DNA from: Acidovorax sp. Leaf191
GTDB taxonomy: Bacteria; Pseudomonadota; Gammaproteobacteria; Burkholderiales; Burkholderiaceae_C
Assembly: GCF_001424425.1 (NCBI RefSeq)
Contig: NZ_LMPT01000012.1
Span: forward strand, 114,601-178,600
Direction of reading: 5' to 3'
DNA length: 64,000 bases
Translations under genes and position numbers: made by a program
The notes under the pieces: generated by a model
The model's database searches: none
Told to the model about the DNA's origin: nothing
What the model saw: only the letters and a program-made list of their open reading frames with translations
Shown here: positions 46,600 to 56,497 of the stretch, one piece after another
How the letters are laid out: each line of letters opens with the position of its first letter
Position numbering within the stretch: the stretch's first letter is position 1

Positions 46600-46658
46600 T
46601 TGCTATAAAAAACATAGCTGCTAGCGCTTTTCCATCAAGCGGTAGCAGCTTTTTTTAT
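46600..46658 (+). repeat. Comamonadaceae palindromic repeat acting as probable terminator of tal
   Basis: TTGCTATAAAAAACATAGC followed by stem GCTGCTAGCGCTT / AAGCGGTAGCAGC (12 of 13 pairs, 46617-46649) and seven T residues. It is the best-preserved copy of the element in the window and has all marks of an intrinsic terminator, 34 bases after the tal stop. Confidence 0.88.
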
Positions 46659-46764
46659 GTGGATTTGAGCGAATTCAGGTGGCGTGTGAAGACTGTGCAC
46701 CGCTGATCCGCCGCGGCCCGACGCAGGCGCCCGTCGACGTGCGAAGGCGCCGACGCGCCAACGC

Positions 46765-48156
46765 TCAGCCCGCCCGCAGCCGCAATCCCACGCGCAACCC
46801 GTGCGGCGCCACGTTCTCGGCCACGGCCTGGCCGCCGTGGCGCAGCGCAATTTCTTCCACGATGGACAGCCCCAGGCCGCAGCCGCCGGGCTTGTCCGAG
46901 CCGCGCCAAAAGCGTGCGAACAGGTCCGGCAGGTTGCCCGCCGGTACGCCCGGGCCGTCGTCTTCCACCAGCAGCGTGGCCCAGCGGTCCGGCGTTGCAT
47001 TCACGCGCACGGTGACCGTGGCGCCCGCGCCGGCGTAGTGCAGCGCGTTGTCGATCAGGTTGTTCAGCGCCTCGCGCAGCAGCAGCGGGTGGCCCTGTAC
47101 GGTTAGGTAGTCGTCGCCCTCGTAGCCCAGGTCCATGCCCTGCGCCAGCGCGCGCGCGGCCCATTCACGCGCCACCTCGCGGGCCAGCGCGGCGATGTCC
47201 ACCGCCTGCATCTCCACGTTCGATTCGGAGCGCGCCAGCTGCAGCAGCTGGTGCACCAGGTGGGCGCTGCGCTGGGCGGCGGCCAGCACCTTCTGCAGCC
47301 GCTCCTGCACGGCGGGCTCGTGGCTTTCGTGCAGGGCCAGCTCGGTCTGGCCGATCAGGCCGGCCAGGGGCGTGCGCAGCTGGTGCGCGGCGTCGTTCAA
47401 GAAGCGCTTTTCCTTGCGCTGCCCGCGCGCTACCGTCTCCAGCAGGCCGTTGATGGTGCTGGCCAGGGAGTGCACTTCTTGCGGCGCGGACGTGAGCTCG
47501 ATGGGCGGCAGCGGGTCGGCCGTGTTGTGCTTGCGCGCGCCGGCTTTCTCGATCTGCGCCTCCAGGCGCTTTAACGGCTGCAGCCCGCGCAGCACGCCGG
47601 CGTAGACCACGGCGCTCAGCGCCAGGCCCATCAGGCCCATGGGCAGCAGCATTTGTTCGAGCAGCTCCTGCGCGATGCGCTCGCGCACCGTCAGGCTCTG
47701 CGCCACCTGCACGCGCAGGGTCTGGCGGGTCTGGGGCGTGCCGTAGTCCACGTCCAGCAGGGCCACGCGCACGGGCTTGTCGTCCACGCGGGCCTGGTAC
47801 AGGTACGGTTCGCCCACGCGCACGTCCACGGGCGGCGGCGAGGGCAGCTGCGCATTGCCCAGCAGAAAGCGCCCGGGCGGGGACGAGACCATGTAGGTGA
47901 TGCGGTCGGCCGGGTCCTGCTCCAGGATGTCCTGCGCGGCCTTCGGGAAGTCCACCAGCAGCCCGTCGCCGATGGGCTTGATCTGCCGCGCCAGCGCCCG
48001 CACCGACTGCGTCAGCGTCTGGTCGATGCCCTTCTCGCCGTTTTGCAGCGCCACGCGCCACGCCAGAAAGCCGCCCGACAGCCACAGCACCAGCTGCGGC
48101 AGCAGCAGCCACAGCAGCAGCTTGCGCTGCAGTGAAACGCCGTGGATGGGCCGCAT
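46765..48156 (-). CDS. Sensor histidine kinase (TctE/QseC type)
   Basis: 463 residues. Membrane helix about 12-34, periplasmic domain to about 168, second helix about 170-190, then HAMP-like linker, dimerisation domain with phospho-acceptor His258 in NDAAHQLRTPLAGL, and ATPase domain with N box (EALNNLIDNALHY), G1 (DDGPGVP) and G2 (GGCGLGLSIV). It phosphorylates the response regulator encoded just upstream on the same strand. The pair is divergent from the glucose-type transporter, an arrangement like GtrS/GltR with gtsABCD in Pseudomonas, so it may sense a sugar acid or sugar. Ligand not determinable. Confidence 0.93.
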   Translation of the reverse strand: MRPIHGVSLQRKLLLWLLLPQLVLWLSGGFLAWRVALQNGEKGIDQTLTQSVRALARQIKPIGDGLLVDFPKAAQDILEQDPADRITYMVSSPPGRFLLGNAQLPSPPPVDVRVGEPYLYQARVDDKPVRVALLDVDYGTPQTRQTLRVQVAQSLTVRERIAQELLEQMLLPMGLMGLALSAVVYAGVLRGLQPLKRLEAQIEKAGARKHNTADPLPPIELTSAPQEVHSLASTINGLLETVARGQRKEKRFLNDAAHQLRTPLAGLIGQTELALHESHEPAVQERLQKVLAAAQRSAHLVHQLLQLARSESNVEMQAVDIAALAREVAREWAARALAQGMDLGYEGDDYLTVQGHPLLLREALNNLIDNALHYAGAGATVTVRVNATPDRWATLLVEDDGPGVPAGNLPDLFARFWRGSDKPGGCGLGLSIVEEIALRHGGQAVAENVAPHGLRVGLRLRAG

Positions 48157-48207
48157 GTCAGCGCTCCGCCGTTCGGCAGGGGGCGGTGCAGCCGCCCAAG
48201 GAAGAAG

Positions 48208-48924
48208 TCATGGCTTTTCGAGCATGTAGCCCAGGCCGCGGATGTTGCGGATGGTCAGGCTGGTGTCGTCGAGCTTCTTGCGCAGGCGGTGCACATACAC
48301 CTCCAGCGCGTTGGAGGCCAGTGGCGGTGCCGACTGGCCGGGCTCCGGCGGGCCTGCGCGCCAGGCGGCCAGCACGTCGTCGCGCGTGACGACTTCGCCG
48401 CAGCGGTTGACCAGCAGTTCCAGCAGTTCCCACTCGCGCTGCGTGAGTTCCAGCGGCGTGCCGTCGAGCGTGGCCGCCTGGCTGGCATGGTCCAGCAGCA
48501 GCGCGCCGATGGTGGTGCTGGGCCCGCCCGAGGCGCTGCTGGGCTGCGTGAACGCGGGCTGCCGCGCGCGGCGCAGCATGGCCTGCAGGCGGGCCTGCAG
48601 CTCCTGCATGTTGAAGGGCTTGGTGATGTAGTCGTCGGCCCCTGCGTTGAGGCCCGCCACCCGGTCGTCGATGCCGTCGCGGGCGGTGAGAATCAGCACC
48701 GGCAGGCCGGCGATGTGGCCGCGGACCCAGGTCAGCAGCTCCATGCCGTCGGCGCCGGGCAGGCCCAGGTCCAGGATGATCCCGTCCACCGCCTGGGTCT
48801 GCAAAAGCGCGGTGGCCTGCGCCACACTGCACGCCGTGCAGACATCGTATTCAAGCTGTTTGAGCTGCCCGGTGAGGGCGTCGAGCAGCAGGGCATCGTC
48901 TTCAACGATCAGTAGGGTGGGCAT
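48208..48924 (-). CDS. Response regulator, OmpR/PhoB family
   Basis: 238 residues from ATG 48924 (MPTLLIVEDD). Receiver domain with acidic pocket Glu8/Asp9, phospho-acceptor Asp52 (IILDLGLPG) and Lys in ADDYITKPF; then a C-terminal winged helix with LTQREWELLELLVNRCGEVVTRDDVL and NALEVYVHRLRKKL. It has a slightly long linker. It is followed by the kinase after 51 bases. Likely target: the divergent transporter operon starting at 49160. Confidence 0.95.
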   Translation of the reverse strand: MPTLLIVEDDALLLDALTGQLKQLEYDVCTACSVAQATALLQTQAVDGIILDLGLPGADGMELLTWVRGHIAGLPVLILTARDGIDDRVAGLNAGADDYITKPFNMQELQARLQAMLRRARQPAFTQPSSASGGPSTTIGALLLDHASQAATLDGTPLELTQREWELLELLVNRCGEVVTRDDVLAAWRAGPPEPGQSAPPLASNALEVYVHRLRKKLDDTSLTIRNIRGLGYMLEKP

Positions 48925-49004
48925 GGTCTGTGAGCATAGCAAAGCATCCCGCCTGCGGTGGATGCAGAGCCTGCACCCAGCCCATGGCTGAGCCCAGCCG
49001 ACGC

Positions 49005-49019
49005 TGTAATTCGATAACC
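49005..49019 (+). promoter_or_regulatory. Candidate HexR operator 3 (upstream of glucose transporter)
   Basis: TGTAATTCGATAACC, one base different from the site between SMP-30 and edd. It lies 155 bases before the transporter gene and about 80 bases before the response-regulator start, so may control both directions. A weaker TGTAACCAACAACCC at 49037-49051 follows. Confidence 0.65.
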
Positions 49020-49080
49020 GGGCTAGGAGACTGGCATGTAACCAACAACCCGGGAAAGCCCTGATATGTTCATTAATTAT

Positions 49081-49095
49081 TGTAATTAAAGTACC
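49081..49095 (+). promoter_or_regulatory. Candidate HexR operator 4 (upstream of glucose transporter)
   Basis: TGTAATTAAAGTACC, close to the TGTAATTNNANTACA form of HexR sites. It lies 65 bases before the transporter start in an AT-rich stretch (TTCATTAATTATTG) that probably contains the promoter. Confidence 0.6.
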
Positions 49096-49159
49096 GACTG
49101 CGCTGAACGTCACCGGTATGTGGCGCGTAAACGGATTCAAACATCGAGGAGACAAGGGT

Positions 49160-50410
49160 ATGTGGAAGATGACGAAGATCGCCGCAGTGGCGGTGGGCCT
49201 GGCGGCAGCGATGTCTGCCAGCGCGGGGGAGGTCGAGGTTCTGCATTACTGGACTTCGGGCGGTGAGGCCAAGTCGGTCGCCGAACTCAAGAAGATCATG
49301 CAGGCCAAGGGCCACACGTGGCGCGACTTTGCCGTGGCCGGTGGCGGTGGCGACAGCGCCATGACCGTGCTCAAGAGCCGGGTGATCTCGGGCAACCCGC
49401 CGTCTGCCGCGCAGACCAAGGGCCCGGCGATCCAGGAGTGGGCATCCGAAGGCGTGCTGGCCAACATGGACGCGCTGGCCAAGGCCGAGAAGTGGGATGA
49501 GCTGCTGCCCAAGGTGGTCGCCGACGTCATGAAGTACAAGGGCGCCTACGTGGCCGCCCCGGTCAACGTGCACCGCGTCAACTGGATGTGGGGCAGCTCC
49601 GAAGCCCTGAAGAAGGCCGGCGTGGCCGCCATGCCCAAGACCTGGGACGAGTTCTTCGCCGCCGCCGACAAGCTCAAGGCCGCAGGCCTCGTGCCCGTGG
49701 CCCACGGCGGCCAGAACTGGCAGGACTTCACCACCTTCGAATCGGTGGTGCTGGGTGTGGGTGGCGCCAAGTTCTACCAGGACGCCCTGGTCAAGCTCGA
49801 CGACAAGGCCATCAACAGCGACACGATGAAGAAGTCGCTCGAGACCTTCCGCCGCATCAAGTCGTACACCGACGCCGGCGCCCCCGGCCGCGACTGGAAC
49901 CTGGCCACGGCCATGCTGATCCAGGGCAAGGCGGGCTTCCAGCTGATGGGTGACTGGGCCAAGGGCGAGTTCCTGGCGGCCAACAAGGTGCCGGGCAAGG
50001 ACTTCCTGTGCGCCGCCGCACCGGGCACCACCACGGCCTACACCTTCAACGTGGACTCCTTCATCCTGTTCAAGCTCAAGGACGCCGCCGCCCAGAAGGC
50101 GCAGAGCGACCTGGCCAGCTCCATCATGAGCCCCGAGTTCCAGGAAGTGTTCAACCTGAACAAGGGTTCCATCCCGGTGCGCGCCGGCCAGAAGATGGAC
50201 AAGTTCGACGACTGCGCCAAGGCCTCGGCCAAGGACTTCATCGACACCGCCAAGAGCGGCAGCCTGCTGCCCAGCGTGGCGCACGGCATGGCGATCGCGC
50301 CCGCGACCGAAGGTGCCATCAAGGACGTCGTCAGCCAATTCTGGAACGACGACAAGGTGAGCGTTGCCGATGCGGTGAAGAAGATCGCGGCCGCCGCGAA
50401 GACCAAGTAA
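49160..50410 (+). CDS. Glucose/mannose-type ABC transporter substrate-binding protein (GtsA-like)
   Basis: 416 residues from ATG 49160 (MWKMTKIAAVAVG) after GAGGAGACAAGG; an ATG at 49118 would spoil the signal peptide. Signal sequence ends at SASA before GEVEVLHYWTSGGEAKSV, the extracellular solute-binding type 1 start. GtsA-like blocks include VLKSRVISGNPPSAAQTKGP, PVNVHRVNWMWG and LMGDWAKGEF. It should bind glucose or a similar sugar in the periplasm. First gene of an operon with porin, two permeases and an ATPase, and the nearby glk, zwf, edd support glucose. Confidence 0.93.
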   Translation: MWKMTKIAAVAVGLAAAMSASAGEVEVLHYWTSGGEAKSVAELKKIMQAKGHTWRDFAVAGGGGDSAMTVLKSRVISGNPPSAAQTKGPAIQEWASEGVLANMDALAKAEKWDELLPKVVADVMKYKGAYVAAPVNVHRVNWMWGSSEALKKAGVAAMPKTWDEFFAAADKLKAAGLVPVAHGGQNWQDFTTFESVVLGVGGAKFYQDALVKLDDKAINSDTMKKSLETFRRIKSYTDAGAPGRDWNLATAMLIQGKAGFQLMGDWAKGEFLAANKVPGKDFLCAAAPGTTTAYTFNVDSFILFKLKDAAAQKAQSDLASSIMSPEFQEVFNLNKGSIPVRAGQKMDKFDDCAKASAKDFIDTAKSGSLLPSVAHGMAIAPATEGAIKDVVSQFWNDDKVSVADAVKKIAAAAKTK

Positions 50411-50445
50411 GTCCGAAGTAAACCAAACCCCAGAGGGATCCCATC

Positions 50446-51636
50446 ATGATGAAAAGAAACCGCCTGACGGCGGTGGCTTTGGCCGCCGCATGCGCGATGA
50501 GTAGTGCCATGGCAATGGATGTTGCCGGCTTCGAGTTCAACGGTTACTCGCGGGGCGGCCCGGTGTTCAACCACTCCGACGGCGTCAAGGGCAACCTGAC
50601 GCTCGGCGGCGAGCTGCAGAAATACCGCCTGGGCAACGAAGGCGACAACGGCATCGAAGTCAACTTCGCCAAGGGTTTCGAGACCAACGGCATCAAGTGG
50701 AAGATCAACTACATGCCCGCCAAGTGGGGCAGCGGCGACATCAGCACCGAGCAGGCCTTCGTGGAAATGAGCGGCTTCTCGTTCTCCCCCGAAGCCAAGT
50801 TCTGGGCCGGCCAGCGCCGCCTGCGTATCCAGGACGTGCACATCGTCGACTACTTCCTGCTCAACTACGGTGACAACGTCGGCGCCGGCGTGACCGACGT
50901 GCCGATCGGCGGCATGAAGCTGGGCGTGGGCGTGTTCTCGGGCGACAAGTTCGACGGCAACCTGCCCAACGACGTGAAGGCGCACCGCATCAACGCCGAC
51001 CTGTCCGAGATCAACACCAACCCTGGCGGCAAGCTGCGCGTGCTGCTCACGGCCGTGGGCGGCAAGAACCAGGTCGGCGGCGGCTCGGGCTCGGGCGTGT
51101 CGCTGATGCATACGCAAAAGGAATTCCTGTTGCCCAGCATCAGCAATACGCTGTACCTGCAGACGTCCCGCGGCCATGCCCGCATTGATGGTGAGTTTGA
51201 GTCCATCGACGGCACCCGCGCCGGCCGCCGCTCCACGCGGATCGCCGACTCCATCAACTGGCAAAGCGGCCCCTTCGGAGGCCAGGCCCTCATCGGCTAC
51301 CAGACCAACAAGGCTGACCTGACCGGTGTCGAGACCAAGGACTTCTCGCTGGGCGGCCGGGGTTCGTACGCCTTCACGCAGAATTTCAAGATGCTGGCCG
51401 AGCTGTCGACCACGACCCGTAAGGGCAACACGGGCCCTGACCAGCGGCTGTCCAAGGTCACGCTGGCCGGCGCCCTGGCGCTGTCGGAAGACTTCTGGTC
51501 ACGCCCTGAACTGCGCCTGTATGTGACCAAGGCCAACTGGAACCAGGCAGCGGCCGTGGCGAATGCCGCCACGTTCGGCGCCAACGGCAAGACCTCGCGT
51601 ACGCTGGTGGGCGTGCAGTACGAGGTCTGGTGGTAA
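50446..51636 (+). CDS. LamB-family carbohydrate porin
   Basis: 396 residues, signal peptide MMKRNRLTAVALAAACAMSSAMA. The mature start has FEFNGYSRGG, then KYRLGNEGDNGIEVNFAKGF, and FWAGQRRLRIQDVHIVDYF, which align with maltoporin (GYARSG, KYRLGNE, WAGKR...DVHMIDFY). It ends in aromatic YEVWW for barrel assembly. It should be an 18-strand sugar-selective channel feeding the GtsA-like binding protein. In Pseudomonas the analogous porin is OprB, so a LamB-type protein here is a substitution. Placed between binding protein and permeases and followed by a terminator hairpin. Confidence 0.9.
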   Translation: MMKRNRLTAVALAAACAMSSAMAMDVAGFEFNGYSRGGPVFNHSDGVKGNLTLGGELQKYRLGNEGDNGIEVNFAKGFETNGIKWKINYMPAKWGSGDISTEQAFVEMSGFSFSPEAKFWAGQRRLRIQDVHIVDYFLLNYGDNVGAGVTDVPIGGMKLGVGVFSGDKFDGNLPNDVKAHRINADLSEINTNPGGKLRVLLTAVGGKNQVGGGSGSGVSLMHTQKEFLLPSISNTLYLQTSRGHARIDGEFESIDGTRAGRRSTRIADSINWQSGPFGGQALIGYQTNKADLTGVETKDFSLGGRGSYAFTQNFKMLAELSTTTRKGNTGPDQRLSKVTLAGALALSEDFWSRPELRLYVTKANWNQAAAVANAATFGANGKTSRTLVGVQYEVWW

Positions 51637-51765
51637 GCAATTCCACACCGGGCCGCAGGGCGTGCTGCCAAGGTTTGCGCCTTGGCGGCGCCGCCCGGCG
51701 GCCCGGGCATGGAATGGTGAAGTGAGTGAGTTAGCGAGTTAGTCAGAGGTTACTTTGTTCGGTTG

Positions 51766-51796
51766 GGGGGCACTCTGTGCGTGCCCCCCTTTTTTC
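51766..51796 (+). terminator. Intrinsic terminator between porin and permease genes
   Basis: Perfect 9-bp stem GGGGGGCAC / GTGCCCCCC, loop TCTGTGC, then six T residues, about 130 bases after the porin stop and 135 before the first permease. It would give partial termination so that binding protein and porin exceed the permeases, or the permeases have their own promoter in 51797-51931. A short GTGAGTGAGTTAGCGAGTTAG repeat precedes it. Confidence 0.92.
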
Positions 51797-51931
51797 ATAT
51801 TGCAGGCACATGCCACACATTTTTCGCAGCCGTCCAAGATGGCTCCCACGCTTTGCCTTTCACCTCGCCTTTGCCCCTGCGCGGGCCGCTGATCGCAAGG
51901 CCGTGGCTTTTCATTCGGGGGTGGCCCGGCG

Positions 51932-52813
51932 ATGACCAAGAATTCGTTGGAGACATGGTTGCCCAAGCTGGTCGTGACACCGGCTTTTGTGTTGGGATTC
52001 GCGTTCATCTACGGCCTGATGCTGTGGAACGGCGTATTGAGCCTGACCGTGTCCCGCATGCTGCCCAACTACGACTGGGCGGGCCTGGCGCAGTACGAGC
52101 GCCTGTGGGAGATGGACCGTTGGTGGGTGGCCCTCAAAAATCTGGGCATCTTCGGCGTGGGTTACGTCGGCGGGTCGCTCGCCATCGGCGTGGTGCTGGC
52201 CGTGCTGCTGGACCAGAAGATCCGTGCCGAAGGCGCGCTGCGCACCATTTACCTGTACCCCATGGCACTGTCGTTCGTGGTCACGGGCACGGCCTGGAAG
52301 TGGCTGCTGAACCCGGGCCTGGGCATCGAAAAAATGGTGCGCGACTGGGGCTTTCCCAACTTCGAATTCGGCTGGCTGGTCGACACCGACATGGCCATCT
52401 ACTGCGTGGTGATCGCCGGCATCTGGCAGAGCGCGGGCTTTGCGATGGCGCTCTTTTTGGCCGGGCTGCGCGGCATCGACGACAGCATCATCAAGGCCGC
52501 GCAGGTCGACGGTGCATCGCTGCCGCGCATCTACTGGCGCATCGTGCTGCCGGCCCTGCGGCCCGTGTTCTTCTCCACGCTCATGGTGCTGTCGCACCTG
52601 GCGATCAAGAGCTTCGACCTGGTGATGGCGCTCACGGCCGGCGGGCCGGGCTTTGCCACCGACGTGCCCGCGACCTTCATGTACACCATGTCGTTCTCGC
52701 GCGGCCAGATCGGCCTGGGCGCAGCCAGCGCGACCATGATGCTCGCCACCGTGGCAGCCCTGGTCATCCCCTATCTCTACAGCGAACTGCGGACAAAGCC
52801 CCATGACCGCTAA
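51932..52813 (+). CDS. Sugar ABC transporter permease (GtsB-like)
   Basis: 293 residues, six predicted helices. The EAA loop IIKAAQVDGASLPRIYWRIV and RIVLPALRP are present, with family blocks GTAWKWLLNPGLGIEK. It matches MalF/UgpA-type permeases of the glucose subfamily. Overlaps the next permease by 11 bases, so the two are translationally coupled. Confidence 0.95.
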   Translation: MTKNSLETWLPKLVVTPAFVLGFAFIYGLMLWNGVLSLTVSRMLPNYDWAGLAQYERLWEMDRWWVALKNLGIFGVGYVGGSLAIGVVLAVLLDQKIRAEGALRTIYLYPMALSFVVTGTAWKWLLNPGLGIEKMVRDWGFPNFEFGWLVDTDMAIYCVVIAGIWQSAGFAMALFLAGLRGIDDSIIKAAQVDGASLPRIYWRIVLPALRPVFFSTLMVLSHLAIKSFDLVMALTAGGPGFATDVPATFMYTMSFSRGQIGLGAASATMMLATVAALVIPYLYSELRTKPHDR

Positions 52814-53672
52814 GCCCTCTCTGCTCCCGTCCGTGGGCCGCTTTCTGGTCTACGCGGTGCTGGCCTTGGCCACCGCCTTCTTCCTGCTGCCGCTGTACGC
52901 GATGCTCGTCACCTCGTTCAAGGACGCCGAGGAGATCCGCAGCACCTCGTTGCTGGCCCTGCCCGCCGCGCTGAACTGGTCGGCCTGGGGCACCGCGTGG
53001 TCCAGCGCCTGCACGGGCGTGGACTGCAACGGACTGCGCCCGTTTTTCATGAACTCGGTGGCCATGGCCGTGCCGGCGGTGCTGATATCGACCGTGTGGG
53101 GTGCGCTCAATGGCTATGTGCTCAGCCTGTGGAAGTTTCGCGGCAGCGACACGCTGTTCGGCCTGCTGCTGTTCGGCGTGTTCATGCCCTTCCAGGTGGT
53201 GCTGCTGCCCATGAGCCAGGTACTCGGCTGGCTGGGGCTGTCCAGCTCCATCACCGGCCTGGTGATGGTGCACTGCTTGGCGGGCCTGGCGGGCACCACG
53301 CTGTTCTTTCGCAACTATTACGCGGCCATCCCGAAAGAGCTGGTGAACGCGGCGCGCATGGATGGCGCGAGCTTCTTCCAGATCTTCTGGCGCATCGTGC
53401 TGCCGCTGTCCACGCCCATCGTGATGGTCACGCTGATCTGGCAGTTCACCAATATCTGGAACGACTTTCTGTTCGGCGTGGTGTTCTCGGGCACCGACTC
53501 AAAGCCGGTGACCGTGGGCCTGAACAACCTGGCCAACACCAGCAGCAGCGTGAAGGCCTACAACGTGGACATGGCGGCCGCCATCATCGCGGGCCTGCCC
53601 ACCATGGTGATCTACGTTCTCGCAGGCAAGTTCTTCGTGCGCGGCCTGACGGCCGGCGCAGTCAAGGGTTAA
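52803..53672 (+). CDS. Sugar ABC transporter permease (GtsC-like)
   Basis: 289 residues, MalG/UgpE-type. First helix about 13-33, then an outer loop with two Cys (SACTGVDCNG), and the EAA loop ELVNAARMDGASFFQIFW before RIVLPLSTP. Forms the heterodimeric channel with the upstream permease. The ATPase starts 14 bases after its stop. Confidence 0.95.
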   Translation: MTAKPSLLPSVGRFLVYAVLALATAFFLLPLYAMLVTSFKDAEEIRSTSLLALPAALNWSAWGTAWSSACTGVDCNGLRPFFMNSVAMAVPAVLISTVWGALNGYVLSLWKFRGSDTLFGLLLFGVFMPFQVVLLPMSQVLGWLGLSSSITGLVMVHCLAGLAGTTLFFRNYYAAIPKELVNAARMDGASFFQIFWRIVLPLSTPIVMVTLIWQFTNIWNDFLFGVVFSGTDSKPVTVGLNNLANTSSSVKAYNVDMAAAIIAGLPTMVIYVLAGKFFVRGLTAGAVKG

Positions 53673-53686
53673 GGGTAATCAAGAAA

Positions 53687-54751
<1,065 letters not shown>

Positions 54752-54949
54752 GGTGTAGCGACAGCGCCCTGGGATTGGCGGCGCTGCTGTAGCCTCGCTC
54801 TCGCGACCTCTTCCGACGAGGGTAGGGGGTGCACCCGATGCCCGGCCGGCACCGGTTCCACGACCGCGCTCGCTGCGCGCATCAAAACGTCCAAGATGTT
54901 TCGGACGGAGACTTAGGTCTTTGCGGGGCTTTGTATTTCAGGTAAAAAC

Positions 54950-55006
54950 TGCCTGTACCGCTCGTCCATCAAGCGCAAGCAGCTATATTTTTCATAGCTG
55001 CAGAAC
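54950..55006 (-). repeat. Comamonadaceae palindromic repeat upstream of glk
   Basis: Diverged copy in opposite orientation to the one after tal: CTGTACCGCTCG, CCATCAAGCGCAAGCAGC and TATATTTTTCATAGC. It ends 17 bases before the glk start, so it forms part of the glk leader and could influence its expression. Confidence 0.7.
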
Positions 55007-55022
55007 ATTTTTCTTCAAGCCC

Positions 55023-56009
55023 ATGCACTCCACGCACCCGCAGCGCCTTCTCGCCGACATCGGCGGCACCAACATCCGCCTGGCCTGGCAGGACTCGCCC
55101 ACCGGCCCGCTCAACGACACCCGCGTGCTGCCCTGCGCGCAGTTCCCCACCGTCGATGCCGCGCTGTCGGCATACCTGAATGAAGTGGGCGTGCCCACGC
55201 CGCGCGAGGCCGCCTTCGGCATTGCCAACCCGGTGACGGGCGACGCCATCCGCATGACCAACCACAGCTGGAGCTTCTCGCAGCGCGCGGTGCGCGAGGC
55301 GTTCGGCTTCGAGCGGCTGGTGGTCATCAACGACTTCACGGCGTTGGCGCTGGCGCTGCCGCTGCTCACGCCCGACCTGCTGCGCCAGGTCGGCGGCGGC
55401 CAGGCGGTGCCCGGCAGTGCCATTGCGCTCGTCGGGCCCGGCACGGGGCTCGGGGTGTCCGGCCTGGTCTTCCCGCCAGGCTCCAGCGCGGGCGTACCGC
55501 TGTCGGGCGAGGGCGGGCACGTCACGCTGGCCGCGCAGACGCAGCGTGAATTCGACGTGCTGGCCATCCTGCAGGAGCGCTACGGCCACGTGTCCGCCGA
55601 GCGCGCCGTGTGCGGCGCGGGTCTGGTGGACCTGTACCACGCGGTGCGCCGCCTCGCGCAGCGCGGCGGCAAAGAGGTGAGCTCCGCCGCGCAGGTGACG
55701 GAACTGGCGCTGCAGTCCCAGGATGCCCTGGCGCTCGAGGCGCTGGATCTGTTCTGCGGCTTTCTGGGCAGCGTGGCCGGCAACCTGGCCCTGACGCTGG
55801 GCGCCCGCGGCGGCGTGTACCTGGGCGGCGGCATGGTGCCGCGCCTGGGCGAGTGGTTCGACCAATCCTCGTTCCGCGCACGCTTCGAGGCCAAGGGGCG
55901 CTTCAAGTCCTACCTCGCAGACATCCCCTGCTGGATCATCGACCCCAGCGCCACGCCCGCGCTGTACGGCGCATCGCGCGCACTCGATATCGCGGGCTCC
56001 GAAGGGTGA
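55023..56009 (+). CDS. glk: Glucokinase
   Basis: 328 residues from ATG 55023 (MHSTHPQRLLADIGGTNIRLAW); a start at 54921 would pass through the repeat. Proteobacterial glucokinase family: phosphate-binding LADIGGTN, catalytic NDFTALALALP, ALVGPGTGLGVSGLV and EGGHVTLAA. It phosphorylates glucose entering through the adjacent ABC transporter to glucose 6-phosphate, the substrate of Zwf encoded nearby. No sugar phosphotransferase genes are seen here. Its stop overlaps the next gene start (GTGA). Confidence 0.96.
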   Translation: MHSTHPQRLLADIGGTNIRLAWQDSPTGPLNDTRVLPCAQFPTVDAALSAYLNEVGVPTPREAAFGIANPVTGDAIRMTNHSWSFSQRAVREAFGFERLVVINDFTALALALPLLTPDLLRQVGGGQAVPGSAIALVGPGTGLGVSGLVFPPGSSAGVPLSGEGGHVTLAAQTQREFDVLAILQERYGHVSAERAVCGAGLVDLYHAVRRLAQRGGKEVSSAAQVTELALQSQDALALEALDLFCGFLGSVAGNLALTLGARGGVYLGGGMVPRLGEWFDQSSFRARFEAKGRFKSYLADIPCWIIDPSATPALYGASRALDIAGSEG

Positions 56010-56497
56010 CGGTGGGCGGCAGTGATCCGCCTGCGCCACCCTCGCAGGCTGCGCTGCCTGCACTGCAGCTGGGCGGCATCCACCACGTGGCGATCATCGC
56101 GAGCGACCATGCGCGCTCGCGCCGCTTCTACACTGAGGTGCTGGGTCTGCGGGTGGTGAACGAGGTGTTCCGCGCCGAGCGCCAGTCGCACAAGCTCGAC
56201 CTGCAGCTGCCCGACGGAACGCAAGTCGAGCTGTTCTCGTTTCCAAACCCGCCAGCACGTCCCTCGTACCCCGAAGCCTGCGGTTTGCGCCATCTGGCGC
56301 TGCGGGTAGCGGACCTCGATGCCAGCCTTAAGGTGCTGGCCTTGCACGGTGTGGCCGTGGAGCCGGTGCGCACCGATCCTTTCACGGGGGCACTGTTCAC
56401 CTTCATTGCGGACCCGGATGGGTTGCCGATCGAACTGGTGGGGCCGGCTGTCTATATGCCCGTTGCCGGAGAAGGCGGGTCAAAACCAGTATTTTGA
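56006..56497 (+). CDS. VOC family (glyoxalase-like) protein
   Basis: 163 residues from GTG 56006, overlapping the glk stop. The core GGIHHVAIIASDHARSRRFYTEVLGLRVV and the second half LRHLALRVADLDASLKVLALHGV ... FIADPDGLPIELVG show the two beta-alpha-beta-beta-beta modules with metal-ligand His and Glu positions (HHVAII, QVELFSF, HLALRV, IELVG). Similar to the YaeR/SMU1112c group of small glyoxalase-like proteins, whose substrates are not known. The first about 25 residues are Ala/Pro-rich linker and could be an artefact; no ATG is available closer. Confidence 0.85.
   Translation: MTVGGSDPPAPPSQAALPALQLGGIHHVAIIASDHARSRRFYTEVLGLRVVNEVFRAERQSHKLDLQLPDGTQVELFSFPNPPARPSYPEACGLRHLALRVADLDASLKVLALHGVAVEPVRTDPFTGALFTFIADPDGLPIELVGPAVYMPVAGEGGSKPVF

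Noticed and set aside
54752..55022. HexR-type site before glk
   Set aside because: No TGTAA-type motif in this gap; glk may depend on read-through from the transporter operon or another control.
54921..55022. N-terminal extension of glucokinase
   Set aside because: Would translate through the palindromic repeat; the glucokinase fold starts right after the ATG at 55023.
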